Shown: positions 35,168-45,000 of the stretch, one piece after another
How positions within the stretch are numbered: the stretch's first letter is position 1
Layout: every line of letters starts with the position of its first letter
NCBI GenBank assembly: GCA_012295275.1
Contig: CM022667.1
Span: forward strand, 14,847,168 to 14,892,167
DNA: 45,000 nucleotides
Source of the DNA: Chrysomallon squamiferum
Taxonomy: Eukaryota; Mollusca; Gastropoda; Neomphalida; Peltospiridae
Direction: 5' to 3'
The notes under the pieces: generated by a model
Seen by the model: only the letters and a program-made list of their open reading frames with translations
What the model was told of the DNA's origin: nothing
Databases searched by the model: none
Translations under genes and position numbers: made by a program

Positions 35168-35345
35168 ATGTATGTATGTATGTATGTATGTGTCTGTATG
35201 TATGTATGTATGTGTGTATATATGTATGCATGTATGTTTGTATGCGTGTATGTGTATATGTGTGCGTATGTATGATGCATATATATATATATAAAATGTA
35301 TGTTTTATGTATGTAATGTGCGTATGTATATATGTACACACACAG
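34717..35345. repeat. Spacer then T run, (TTTA)n and long (GTAT)n
   Basis: Unique to about 34880, T runs at 34896-34917, TTTA units at 34951-34998, then GT and GTAT units at 35090-35345. Confidence 0.92.
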
Positions 35346-35600
35346 TATGTATGTATAGTTTATATGTGATGTTTTCTTGTTTGTAGAACTGGTCTTGTTG
35401 GTGTTGGTGGTATTGGTTTTAGTGGTGTTCATGGTGATGGTGTTGGTGTCGTTGACATTGTTGATGTTATTGCTCTATTTGGTAATAGCGTCGTTGGCGT
35501 TGATGGTGCTGTAATTGCTGTGGCTGGTGTTGGTGTCGTTGATGGTGGTGGTATTACTCATGTTACTGTAACATTAAAACGAGAAGAAATGCTGTTACAT
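35346..35600. repeat. Cryptic GTN triplet region
   Basis: GTTG/GGTG triplets with no fixed unit, strongest at 35385-35560. It gives open frames rich in Gly/Val but no conserved protein. Confidence 0.7.
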
Positions 35601-36140
35601 ACATATTCATTTAACTTGTAGTAATACTTTTTTTATTTTATTTATTTATTTTGTTTTTACCTAACTGTAAGCATACGGTACTTTCTTCATAATTCTGCTG
35701 CTAAACGTTTGTTGCAGGTTACGTAAGCGAAAGTGCAAATATCTTTTCGTTTTCTTTTTTTTTCTTTCACTGCCCTTGTCACTCAAACACGATCTATTTT
35801 TTTTTTTTTTTTTTTTTTTTTTTGCAGGTCTCGATAAAGCAAGACGTATGAGCGATGTAAATGCCGGCGAGGTTACTCTTTCTGTTTCTTTAACAAAAGC
35901 AAAAAAAAAAAAAAAAAGATAAAAACCAATTTTCAGCTGGATTGCTGAGAATCAAGCAGTGAAGATTACACATTTTGGTGTCATCGGGTACGTCAACGTC
36001 AGACGTCGTCATATGAGAAGACGAGGTAGAGAGAGAGAAAACAGCGTCATGTGTCGAATAACGAAAATATTTATTGCTCAAAGTTTCTCTCCTTTTTAAA
36101 AATATTTTTTTAAATATTTTTTTAACTTTCTTTTTTAACT
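35601..36140. other. Spacer with poly(T) and poly(A)
   Basis: T run at about 35799-35823 ending TTTGCAG, and A run at about 35899-35917. 35930-36060 is unique. No gene. Confidence 0.6.
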
Positions 36141-36300
36141 TTTTATTTTTGTTTTAATGATATATTTTTTATAATAATATTGTTTTTAGTCAGTTTTTGC
36201 GAAGATTATTTTTACTATATTTTTGTTTTAATGATATATTGGTACAACGTCAAAGATTAAATCCAAAAGAAATATATTTTCTATAATAACCTACGACAAA
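36141..36300. repeat. Direct duplication, period 74 bp
   Basis: The 22-base word beginning ATTTTTGTTTTAATG occurs at 36145-36166 and 36219-36240. Confidence 0.75.
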
Positions 36301-36399
36301 ACTCAGTAACGAAGAGAATTTCCACTACTACGACTCCTACTGCTGCCTACTACTACTACTATTATTGCTATTACTGCTTTTAGAACTATTACTAACACT

Positions 36400-37020
<621 letters not shown>

Positions 37021-37335
37021 TCTTATTGTCTTCTTCTTCTTCTTCTTCTTCTTCTTATTATTATTATTATTAGTAGTAGTAGTAGTAGTAGTAGTAGTAG
37101 CCATAATAGGAGGAGTAGGAGCAGTACAGGGATAGCAATAGTAACAGTAGGAGTATTGGTAACGATAGTTGTAGTAGGAGCAGGGGTAGTTATAGTAATA
37201 GTAGGAGTAGGACTAGTGATATCATTAGTAGTAGTAGGAGTAGGAGCAGTGATAGCAATAGTAGTAGTAAATGTAGGAGCAGTGATTGCAATTGTAGTAG
37301 TAGGAGTAGTGACAGCAATAGTTATTATTATTGTT
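37021..37335. repeat. (TTC)n then (TAG)n-type triplets
   Basis: TTC units at about 37031-37056, ATT, then TAG/GTA triplets with GGA interruptions to 37335. Confidence 0.94.
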
Positions 37336-37735
37336 AACAGAAAACTTAACAAGTTCAATTCCTCGTATTCTTTCCCTATCTTTCTTTCCTCAGTCGACAT
37401 AAAAAAAAACTAGAAACGAGCGTAGGAAACAACACCTTTTTCTCCCATAAACTGTCAAGGGATACGTGTTCAATTGTCTTTCCTGGGATATCGTTTAGCT
37501 CGACTGATAACATGTTCGAGTGTTTCCCGATAACGTGTACGGGTGTTTAATCTGACGCATACGCTTCAGTTAGACGTATCAACACGGTGACTCACTCGCT
37601 TACCTGTTATATCATTCAACAGTGACGATCCGAGCAGGCGAAACTCCTCGCATTATCAAACCAGTTGTTGAGGCGATTGTTAGGAATGACGGGGATGGGA
37701 ATGATGGCGGGAGGGATAGGATCGAGGAGGGCCGG
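37336..37735. other. Unique island with a degenerate 23-bp repeat
   Basis: At about 37460-37552 four GATA-N-CGTGTTC-type phrases start near 37461, 37486, 37506 and 37529. The remainder is unique. No gene. Confidence 0.5.
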
Positions 37736-37772
37736 TGAGAGAGAGGGAGAGGGGAGAGGGAGAGGGGAGAGG

Positions 37773-37841
<69 letters not shown>
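37736..37841. repeat. GGGA/GA tract
   Basis: GAGGGAGAGG units merging into pure (GA)n. Confidence 0.97.
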
Positions 37842-37843
<2 letters not shown>

Positions 37844-38539
37844 CGTAAATATGTAGTTGAATCCTTTATGATTGTAATCATTCATTTAAGATGAGTGTGT
37901 ATGAAATACTGCAATAATATTTCTCCAGCTAATTGTAAAAATGTTTGTTGATTTGGAAGGTCATATAGTGACTATAGTCAGATATAGGTCCAGAAAGACA
38001 AGTCGCTATAATAATTAAACACTGTTGGTTTGTGTAGATGTGTCGGTTTGGAGTGTTCAGTCTGTTGAAAGGGTAGTGGTTCTGACGGGTAGCAGTTGTG
38101 TTTTAGAGAGTTGGAAGCAATGGGTGGAATGATAAGTAGATCAGTAACTCATTTGCTTGAGTAGTCATTCAGTAATCTTTCTAATGCAACAGAATAATAC
38201 TATTGCTTTTATTTCTAGTCATTTGTTTGAAAAAATAGAGCCAGTAGGTGATGGGTTGTAACAGAAAAGCGGACACGGTGTACATATACTAAACAGATGA
38301 ATGACTAATTTATATTGGTTCACGAAGATATTGCACTTTCTCGTTTCAATTGTTTAAAACAGTTGGGCGGGTTTGGTAGACATAAACAAATACAGACAGA
38401 CAGACAGTCAGACACCTAAGTTAAACTGTAGATACGAAGCGGGTTCAATTACTGGGGCGAGTGATTGGTAGGGTGGAGCAATAGATATAAAAACAAAGTT
38501 TGGTCTGTGAGTGTGCATGAGTGTATGCATGCATGTTAT

Positions 38540-38542
<3 letters not shown>
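37842..38542. other. Spacer, nothing recognised
   Basis: Non-repetitive, AT-leaning, with short GACA units near 38396-38410. No gene. Confidence 0.6.
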
Positions 38543-38622
<80 letters not shown>

Positions 38623-38628
38623 CCCCCC
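38543..38628. repeat. (TC)n ending in a C run
   Basis: Pure TC to 38620 followed by about eight C. Confidence 0.98.
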
Positions 38629-39034
38629 ATGTATTGATACATACACATATGCATATATATATACACATACAGATACTACGTAAAGATTAAAATTTGAACA
38701 TAGTGTACTTTCAGTGATTCGTTATGAAGTGCTTGTTAGCGTGGTTGACTAGATACAGTATATTTGAGTAAAACTTCAGGTAGAGACACAGATACACAGC
38801 CTCACTCACTTGGGACTTTATATCACAATTTTCAGCACTACATTGTCTGTGGATAGATAGAAACAGTGAGAGTTGAAATGGTAAGCCAGATGCACATACA
38901 GAAGGTTGATTGTGTAAGACTGACAGGATGTCTGATAGGTAGAACAGCAACCACAACACCACCAACAACAACGATAACAACAACAACAACAACGACAATA
39001 ATAATATTAATAATAATATGTAGATCTTCGTAGA

Positions 39035-39070
<36 letters not shown>

Positions 39071-39137
39071 ATACACACGCACATACATACATACATAAAT
39101 ACATACATATACATTATATGTGTGTGTATGTGTGTAA

Positions 39138-39168
<31 letters not shown>

Positions 39169-39289
39169 ACAAAACAATAATTATGTTGTTGTTGATGGTG
39201 AATATACGAATATAAGAATATTTAAAATAAACAATTCATATTAATAATAACAATCGGCAACTATACTATCATTACTACCAACAACAACT

Positions 39290-39323
<34 letters not shown>

Positions 39324-39330
39324 AAAATAT
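38629..39330. repeat. Spacer with AAC/ATT hairpin, (AT)n and (CTA)n
   Basis: Unique to about 38940. AAC/AAT triplets at 38955-39020 face (ATT)n at 39037-39065 across a short spacer, (AT)n lies at about 39140-39168 and (CTA)n at 39291-39322. Confidence 0.88.
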
Positions 39331-39605
39331 ATCAACAATTTACATACCTACTGGAAGATCAGAAATATAAAATGTAAAAAAAGAAACCTGTCTGTGACGC
39401 AATACAATAACACATAATTGTCTTTAATGACGTAATACAATCGGAATAAAATACAATGTTGAAAACACAAGGAAAGTAAGTAACGAAAATGCAAGTATTT
39501 CGACAATATAGTACAGGTAAGACAGATAGAAAGACAGAAAGATAGAGAGAAGCACTTAATAAGAAATAAAGAAATACATTTTAAAAAAGTGATCCTGAGC
39601 ACGAG
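39331..39605. other. AT-rich spacer
   Basis: No gene. An 84-codon minus frame is rich in Cys/Leu/Phe from base composition. Confidence 0.55.
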
Positions 39606-39690
39606 AGAGTGGGAAACTAATTAGACAAATTCACTTCAGACTGAGTCTCCATTTTCCGAATTTAACTCATTATTATTGTTATTGTTGTGC

Positions 39691-39755
<65 letters not shown>

Positions 39756-39829
39756 AATAATAATGATTTAAATTTGGATAATGGAGACTCAGTCTAATGT
39801 GATTTTGTCTCATTAGTTACCGCTCCCAT
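39606..39829. mobile_element. Fold-back (long inverted repeat) element
   Basis: The left arm 39606-39665 and the right arm 39769-39829 are inverted copies over about 58 bases, including the perfect shared core AGACTGAGTCTCCATT. By hand 37 of the 43 innermost aligned positions match, and similarity extends outward through AACTAAT. The inner flanks (ATTATTATTGTTA-type) also pair, so almost the whole unit can fold back, with an expanded (ATT)n as loop. This fits a MITE whose centre was invaded by or converted into a microsatellite. No clear target duplication was seen. Confidence 0.75.
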
Positions 39830-39846
39830 CTTCTTAGCATGAATTT

Positions 39847-39886
<40 letters not shown>

Positions 39887-40117
39887 ATTTTATTGATGTT
39901 GTTGTTGTTGCTAGCGGAAGAAATATATCTAGCTATCTGTCTTTCTGTACGTAAATTGTTCTGTTTGTTAGTATGTTTGGTTTCGTCTCAATTCCGTCAC
40001 ACTGAAGTTCGAGTGGACGTACTACTAGCACTGAAACTATTAGTACAACGATTACTCCTACTGTTACTATCACTACTACTAATATTACTACAAGTGCAGC
40101 TACTACTGCTGCTGCTG

Positions 40118-40151
<34 letters not shown>

Positions 40152-40209
40152 TGATAATAGTAATACACGTGCAGGTTTTGCTGATAATAATAATAATAAT
40201 AATAATAAC

Positions 40210-40240
<31 letters not shown>

Positions 40241-40550
40241 GTGGTGAAGATAATGATGATGATGTTGATGATATTTAATTTTCTGGAAATTAAAGAAATA
40301 TGTATAATTGTATTTTAATCCCCTTTACAAGTTACAAAGGCTAACTTTTTTTTGCCATACAAGGGAGATTATTCTGTTATCTGAAGGTGATAAGGACAAT
40401 TGACAGACAATCTACTTCTGTTTATTTATTTATTAATTGTTACTATTATTATTATTATTATTAGTGTTGTTGTTGTTGTTGTTGTTGTCGTCGTCGTCGC
40501 CGTTGTTATTGTTGTTATTGTTATTATTATTAATTAGTTAATAAGTTAAT
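39830..40550. repeat. (TTTC)n, GTT, CTA and AAT triplet tracts
   Basis: TTTC units at 39847-39886, CTA/TTA triplets at 40020-40115, AAT at 40118-40260 and ATT/GTT at 40440-40535. Confidence 0.92.
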
Positions 40551-41129
40551 ATTGTTCACTGCACATCGTATTTTATTATATAGATATATTTTTAACGATA
40601 TCGTTAGGGCACATCTTCCTACTGGTCGACAAAAAAAAAAAAAACCAACCCAATCCCCCGAAAAAAAACAAAAAACAAAAATAAAAACACCATTGTAAAT
40701 AATAATAGCAAATAAATCAAAACAACAACAGTAGTAATAAGGCATATAAAACATAAATAAATAAATAATTCAGACTGTTACATAACGAGATAAAACAACG
40801 AGGAAAAGAAAAGAGAAAGAAAGAAAAGGAGAAAGAGAGTTAGAAAAAAAAACTAATGCCGCAGAAGATAAATCAAAAGTACACGCGATCTCGGTCAAGG
40901 TCACAGTAATACGGAACGAAGCAGACGGCAGAAATGCAGTGCACCTTTTTGTACCTAGCTGTGCAGTTACTGCAGCTGTTAAATATATGCATGTAAGTAC
41001 CAGATAGGAACAGCTTGCAGCGAGATGGTAAAAAACTTAACTTTAACTCTCGTATTTCTTGCAGATGTAATCCTCGAAATATATGAACCGTGTAAAGAAG
41101 AAGAAAGGTGAAGAAGGAAGAAAAACGAT

Positions 41130-41160
<31 letters not shown>

Positions 41161-41640
41161 GACTAAAGATTAAAAAAAGTACTATATAAGTAAAAATCAA
41201 ATCACAGACACATGCACACACATACACACTTTTATTCACAGATCCACACATAAATATCCATATATACGAAAATCAGTTCAGTCACTTTTTTTTACACACA
41301 CACACACACACACACGCACTCTCGAAACTATGTTATTAAATACTAATTATTACATTAATAAATAACAGCTACATTTTTGAATTAATCTGAATAAATAAGA
41401 TACAAATTAATTTCCACTTAAATTTTACAAATTAAAAAAACACACATAAATACTTAATGAATATCTCATGCTTCCATCCACCTAAATGAAAGGACAATCC
41501 GATAAGCACATTAATCTCTGGTTCACTGTATGACATCATATATATTAATCATAATATAAAGGAAACTTTTTTACCGATTAACAGCAAGTGATCATTTATA
41601 AGGCACTTTCATACTGATCTATCGACACGAAACCCCATTC
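40551..41640. other. AT-rich spacer
   Basis: A runs near 40630 and 41130-41157, (CA)n at 41297-41317. No gene recognised. Confidence 0.65.
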
Positions 41641-42180
41641 TGCGAACATTTTTGTTATATCAGTCATGGAGTACTTTCTAGAACGGGCGATAGCACTTGG
41701 GTTGCACCAAGCACCGATCCCGGAACCCTAGACGCTTCATTACAGCGCTAAAGCAGTGAACCCAACGTCTGTCTACGCAGGAGAAGCAATAAAAAGGATA
41801 TAATATGAAAATAATAGTAATCGACCGAAAAACAAAGCATTAGATCAAATTTATATAACATGCACAATAAAACTGATATTAGAAATTTCCCTAATTACGC
41901 GTTTCGATGCCAAAATTTGGTACAGCTGTCTTCAATTTTACCGAAATAGAATGGTGCAGTTCAACAGCTATGCTATGAGCAGCCACTGCATTTATTTCTG
42001 TTAAAACTATTTGTTTTGTGTTACGTGAAAAAAGAAAAGGTGACGACTGAAAAGATTTAAGGATGGAAAAAAAAAGAAGAAAAAAAAAAATAGAAGGAAA
42101 TAAAGAAGGAAGAAAGAAACCTAATAACACACGCTCACATAAACAGAACAATTAATCTGTTAGACAAACCTATATACGTG
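41641..42180. other. Unique spacer
   Basis: 41660-41790 is balanced with CpGs and a GGGTTCC-GGGATC phrase on the minus strand, faintly tRNA/SINE-like but not foldable into a tRNA by eye. No gene. Confidence 0.45.
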
Positions 42181-43020
42181 CTTGCACACACATACATACA
42201 TATACAAGCACATGTACACACAGATATGTACATATACGTGAATTTATGGAGAAAGAGAATACGTATATACATACATGCCTACATATTTAAGCATAAAGAC
42301 GGACAATGACAAACATACTGACAGACATATAGGTAGCTACCTACAGAGGCCGACAGAGAGATAAATCAAAGGCGAAACTGAATATTAAAACCGTCGGTAT
42401 TTATTTTATTAGCAAGAGTGACAGACATAAACAGTACTGAAAGAGAAAAGAACTGTTACTGACGACAAACAGAAACTCGAACAACGACTGGATTAGCAAA
42501 AGACAGAACAAGAATATGTTTTTATTAGGATAAGAAGTCAATATATTTGTAGAAAAAAAGAAGGAGAAAAATAATTTCACTAACAAAAAAAAAAAAAAAA
42601 AAAAAATTAAAACATAAATAAAGAAAAAGAAAAAGAAGTAAAAAAATATATATATAAATAAAAATAAAGGAAAGAACGAAATTAAACTGAGAGAGGTAAA
42701 ATGAATACAGGAAATCCTGGCTTGATCTCTGGTCCATGACTAAGCATGATGTGGCTGAATGAAGCAGAGAACCAGTCGAGGTTTGGTTATCCAGACACAA
42801 GTGTCTCCGCTACACAAACACCAGACTCTGCACTCAGCGCCGTTAAACCACGGAACAACACGACGTATGCTCAAGTGCCTTTTCGTTCATTTCCGGTCTT
42901 CTTATGGTGTTTATTCCGTTTTTGTTTGTTTTTTTGTGGGTTTTATTCTTAACTGTTTTTTATTTTGTTTCGTGTGATATCAGTACGGGACCTTTTTAAA
43001 CTTTTAAAATTTCTTTATAC
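42181..43020. other. Spacer with ACAT words and A runs
   Basis: CATA/ACAT words at 42185-42330 and A run at about 42586-42605. 42705-42900 is balanced unique sequence with two overlapping plus frames and no domain. Confidence 0.6.
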
Positions 43021-43877
43021 ATATATACATACAGACAGTCAGACGTGTGTGTGTGTGGGGGGGGTTGGTTTTGGTTTATATTTCTTTTGACTGACCGTTT
43101 AATTATGAACTGTCAACAATCGCTAAAGATGATATAATTTTCTGACAATAAATCATTATCTCAAATATTATTCATACACTAGTTTTTTATGGGATTTTAT
43201 GGGTTTTTTATGTGCGGTAATGAACTGTTTTTGCAAGCAGGACTTCACCTACTACCAATAACTAAATGTCTATAAGCAATACAAAATATTTTTCAGGTGC
43301 CATTTCTTCCGGGTGCCATTTTTTTATGTGCATATATATATATATATATTAGTTTATTCTAATTTTTTTATATTCTTTTTATTTTAATGTTAATTTTTAA
43401 TTTCCCTCAGCAGAGGCTGATAAACAAAGCAGTAAACCTTTCACAGATCCATTTCATTATTTTCGTCAAGATCGTAGCAAAATGTATGCTTCTATTTATT
43501 CAATTTCATCGTTTACAAGGACATGAAACGATAAATGTGTCAGCCTAGTTCTTCGATGGTTTATGCAGATAAATATGAATAATTTCCCCCCTGATACTGC
43601 CAAGAACATTTTCTGTAGTTTGTCAGAATCGAGATAATACACAGGTGACAGACGTGTTACACCACTTATGGGGCCAACAAAAAATTCAAAAAGATTCAAG
43701 ACATTTGGTGAGTTCTTGATTATCTTTGTCTTCTTCTTCGTCGAATGCTAATTATATCTGTCTTGACATGTTTGTTACGTCTTGCAGACTTGTTGGGACG
43801 CTTGATAGTTTGCACCTGCTTTCATTTGTCTTTGGAAGAACCTATCTCATTTCTGGGCTGTATATGTTTATGTATAT
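43021..43877. other. Spacer, nothing recognised
   Basis: G run near 43059-43065 and (AT)n at about 43334-43350; otherwise unique. Plus frames at 43726-44383 start here but are mostly dinucleotide repeat. Confidence 0.6.
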
Positions 43878-44405
43878 ATGCGTGTACACAAACAGACAGA
43901 CAGACAGACAGACAGACGCGCACACACACACACACTCACATATATATATATACATATATATATGTATATATTTATACATTTATAGTTTATGTGTATGTGT
44001 ATATGTGTGTGTATGTATGTCTATATATATATCTATATATGTGTGTATATATTATATATGTATATATATATATATGTATTTATATATATATATATATATA
44101 TATAAACACACACATATATGTAAATATATACATATATGTTTATGTATATATCTATATGTATGTGTATGCGTTTGTATATATATATATATGTGTGTATATA
44201 TACACACACACATATACACACACATATATATATACACATATATATATATATATATATACATATACACACATATATATATATATATATATAGACATATATA
44301 TATATATATACAAACGCATACACACACATATAGATATATATATATATAAAGGTGTATATATATATATCTATATATATCTATAGATAGATAGATAGATAGA
44401 TATAT
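43878..44405. repeat. Compound (GACA)/(CA)/(AT)/(GTAT)/(GATA) array
   Basis: More than 500 bases of short-unit repeats in series. Long Tyr/Ile/His frames on both strands come from them. Confidence 0.97.
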
Positions 44406-44690
44406 CTTTAGCTGTCAGAAATAATGTCGCCTGCGATTATCTAACTGGACTGTTATTCACTGATGTTAATGTAATGCCCCACGAGTGACACATCAAAGTC
44501 CATGATAACTGTTTTTCTAACAATGAAAAAAAAAAAAAAAAAAAAGTTCGCTGATTTAAATAATCATTTAGCACATCAAGATAGGTTCCTTGAATGTATG
44601 TCTACGAAATTTCACAGAACATAAGTACATTTCAAAAAGTAGCGTAACTCTAATACCGGCAGGAAATTCCCTGTCTTATATATAACCATT
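44406..44690. other. Unique spacer
   Basis: A run at about 44526-44545; otherwise nothing recognised. Confidence 0.6.
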
Positions 44691-44746
<56 letters not shown>

Positions 44747-44870
44747 TATTATTATTATTATTATTATTTTGTTTTTGTTGTTGTCGTTGTTGTTGTCGTT
44801 ATTATTATTATTATTATTATAATTATTATTATTATTATTATAAATAAATAAATAAATATATAAATAAATA
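44691..44870. repeat. (AAT)n/(ATT)n fold-back microsatellite
   Basis: (AAT)n to about 44745 switches to its complement (ATT)n to 44768, then GTT/GTC, ATT and AAAT units. Confidence 0.96.
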
Positions 44871-45000
44871 AAATAACACTAAATACCTAGTAATTGACTA
44901 ATATTAAAATACTGATATTCTGCGACTGACGTGGGTAGATTATTCTGCTAAATTCTATGAATGTGAAAATATGTACAGCGTATATTATACGACCCGGTTG
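44871..45000. other. AT-rich window end
   Basis: No feature recognised. Confidence 0.6.

Noticed and set aside
35799-35860. Poly(T) followed by TTTGCAG as a plus-strand splice acceptor
   Set aside because: The open frame after it is short and runs into a poly(A)-derived Lys run with no domain; T runs are common here.
43726-44383. Frames of more than 200 codons on the plus strand
   Set aside because: Almost entirely Tyr/Ile/His produced by AT, CA and GTAT repeats.

Overview
This is a eukaryotic, AT-rich, gene-poor window crowded with simple repeats. Long (GA/CT)n, (AT)n, (GTAT/ACAT)n, (GATA)n, (AAT)n and (GTA/CTA)n tracts dominate it. Together with one intron-bearing developmental transcription-factor exon, this suggests an animal genome; the repeat style fits a cephalopod mollusc such as an octopus. 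That taxonomic guess is inference only and nothing in the window proves it.

Only one gene is supported. On the minus strand, 11625-10858 is the last coding exon of a Scratch-type (Snail superfamily) C2H2 zinc-finger transcription factor. It has five fingers, a clear splice acceptor upstream and a stop codon shortly after finger five. The exon is strikingly GC- and CpG-rich against AT-rich surroundings. As assembled it carries a one-base frame disruption between 11466 and about 11395, which separates the acidic N-terminal part from all five fingers. The upstream exon that should encode the N-terminal SNAG repressor peptide was not found up to 45000, so that intron probably exceeds 33 kb, or the copy is damaged.

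Layout: 1-7019 is AT-rich spacer with microsatellites. 7020-7311 is a short pogo/Tigger-like element with inverted ends. 8453-8466 is a candidate RFX X-box. 10501-10784 is a second inverted-repeat element lying just downstream of the gene's stop codon. 10858-11625 is the Scratch exon. 13000-13330 is a motif-dense block inside the presumed intron. 13.4-17.5 kb holds trinucleotide repeats and two unique or GC-rich islands. 17.7-20.5 kb contains decayed tandem repeats of about 60 and about 115 bp. 21.3-21.65 kb is a three-copy tandem repeat. 22.2-22.3 kb is a CRE/YY1-like cluster. 22.6-32 kb is a dense microsatellite belt with unique islands between tracts. 34534-34716 is a candidate hAT-like miniature element, and 39606-39829 is a fold-back element. 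The end of the window is dinucleotide and trinucleotide repeat.

There is no operon, CRISPR array, rRNA or convincing tRNA. Most open frames are translated microsatellites. No undescribed protein system could be supported; the points worth checking are the broken Scratch frame, the four inverted-repeat elements, the decayed tandem arrays and several motif-dense non-coding islands that may be enhancers.
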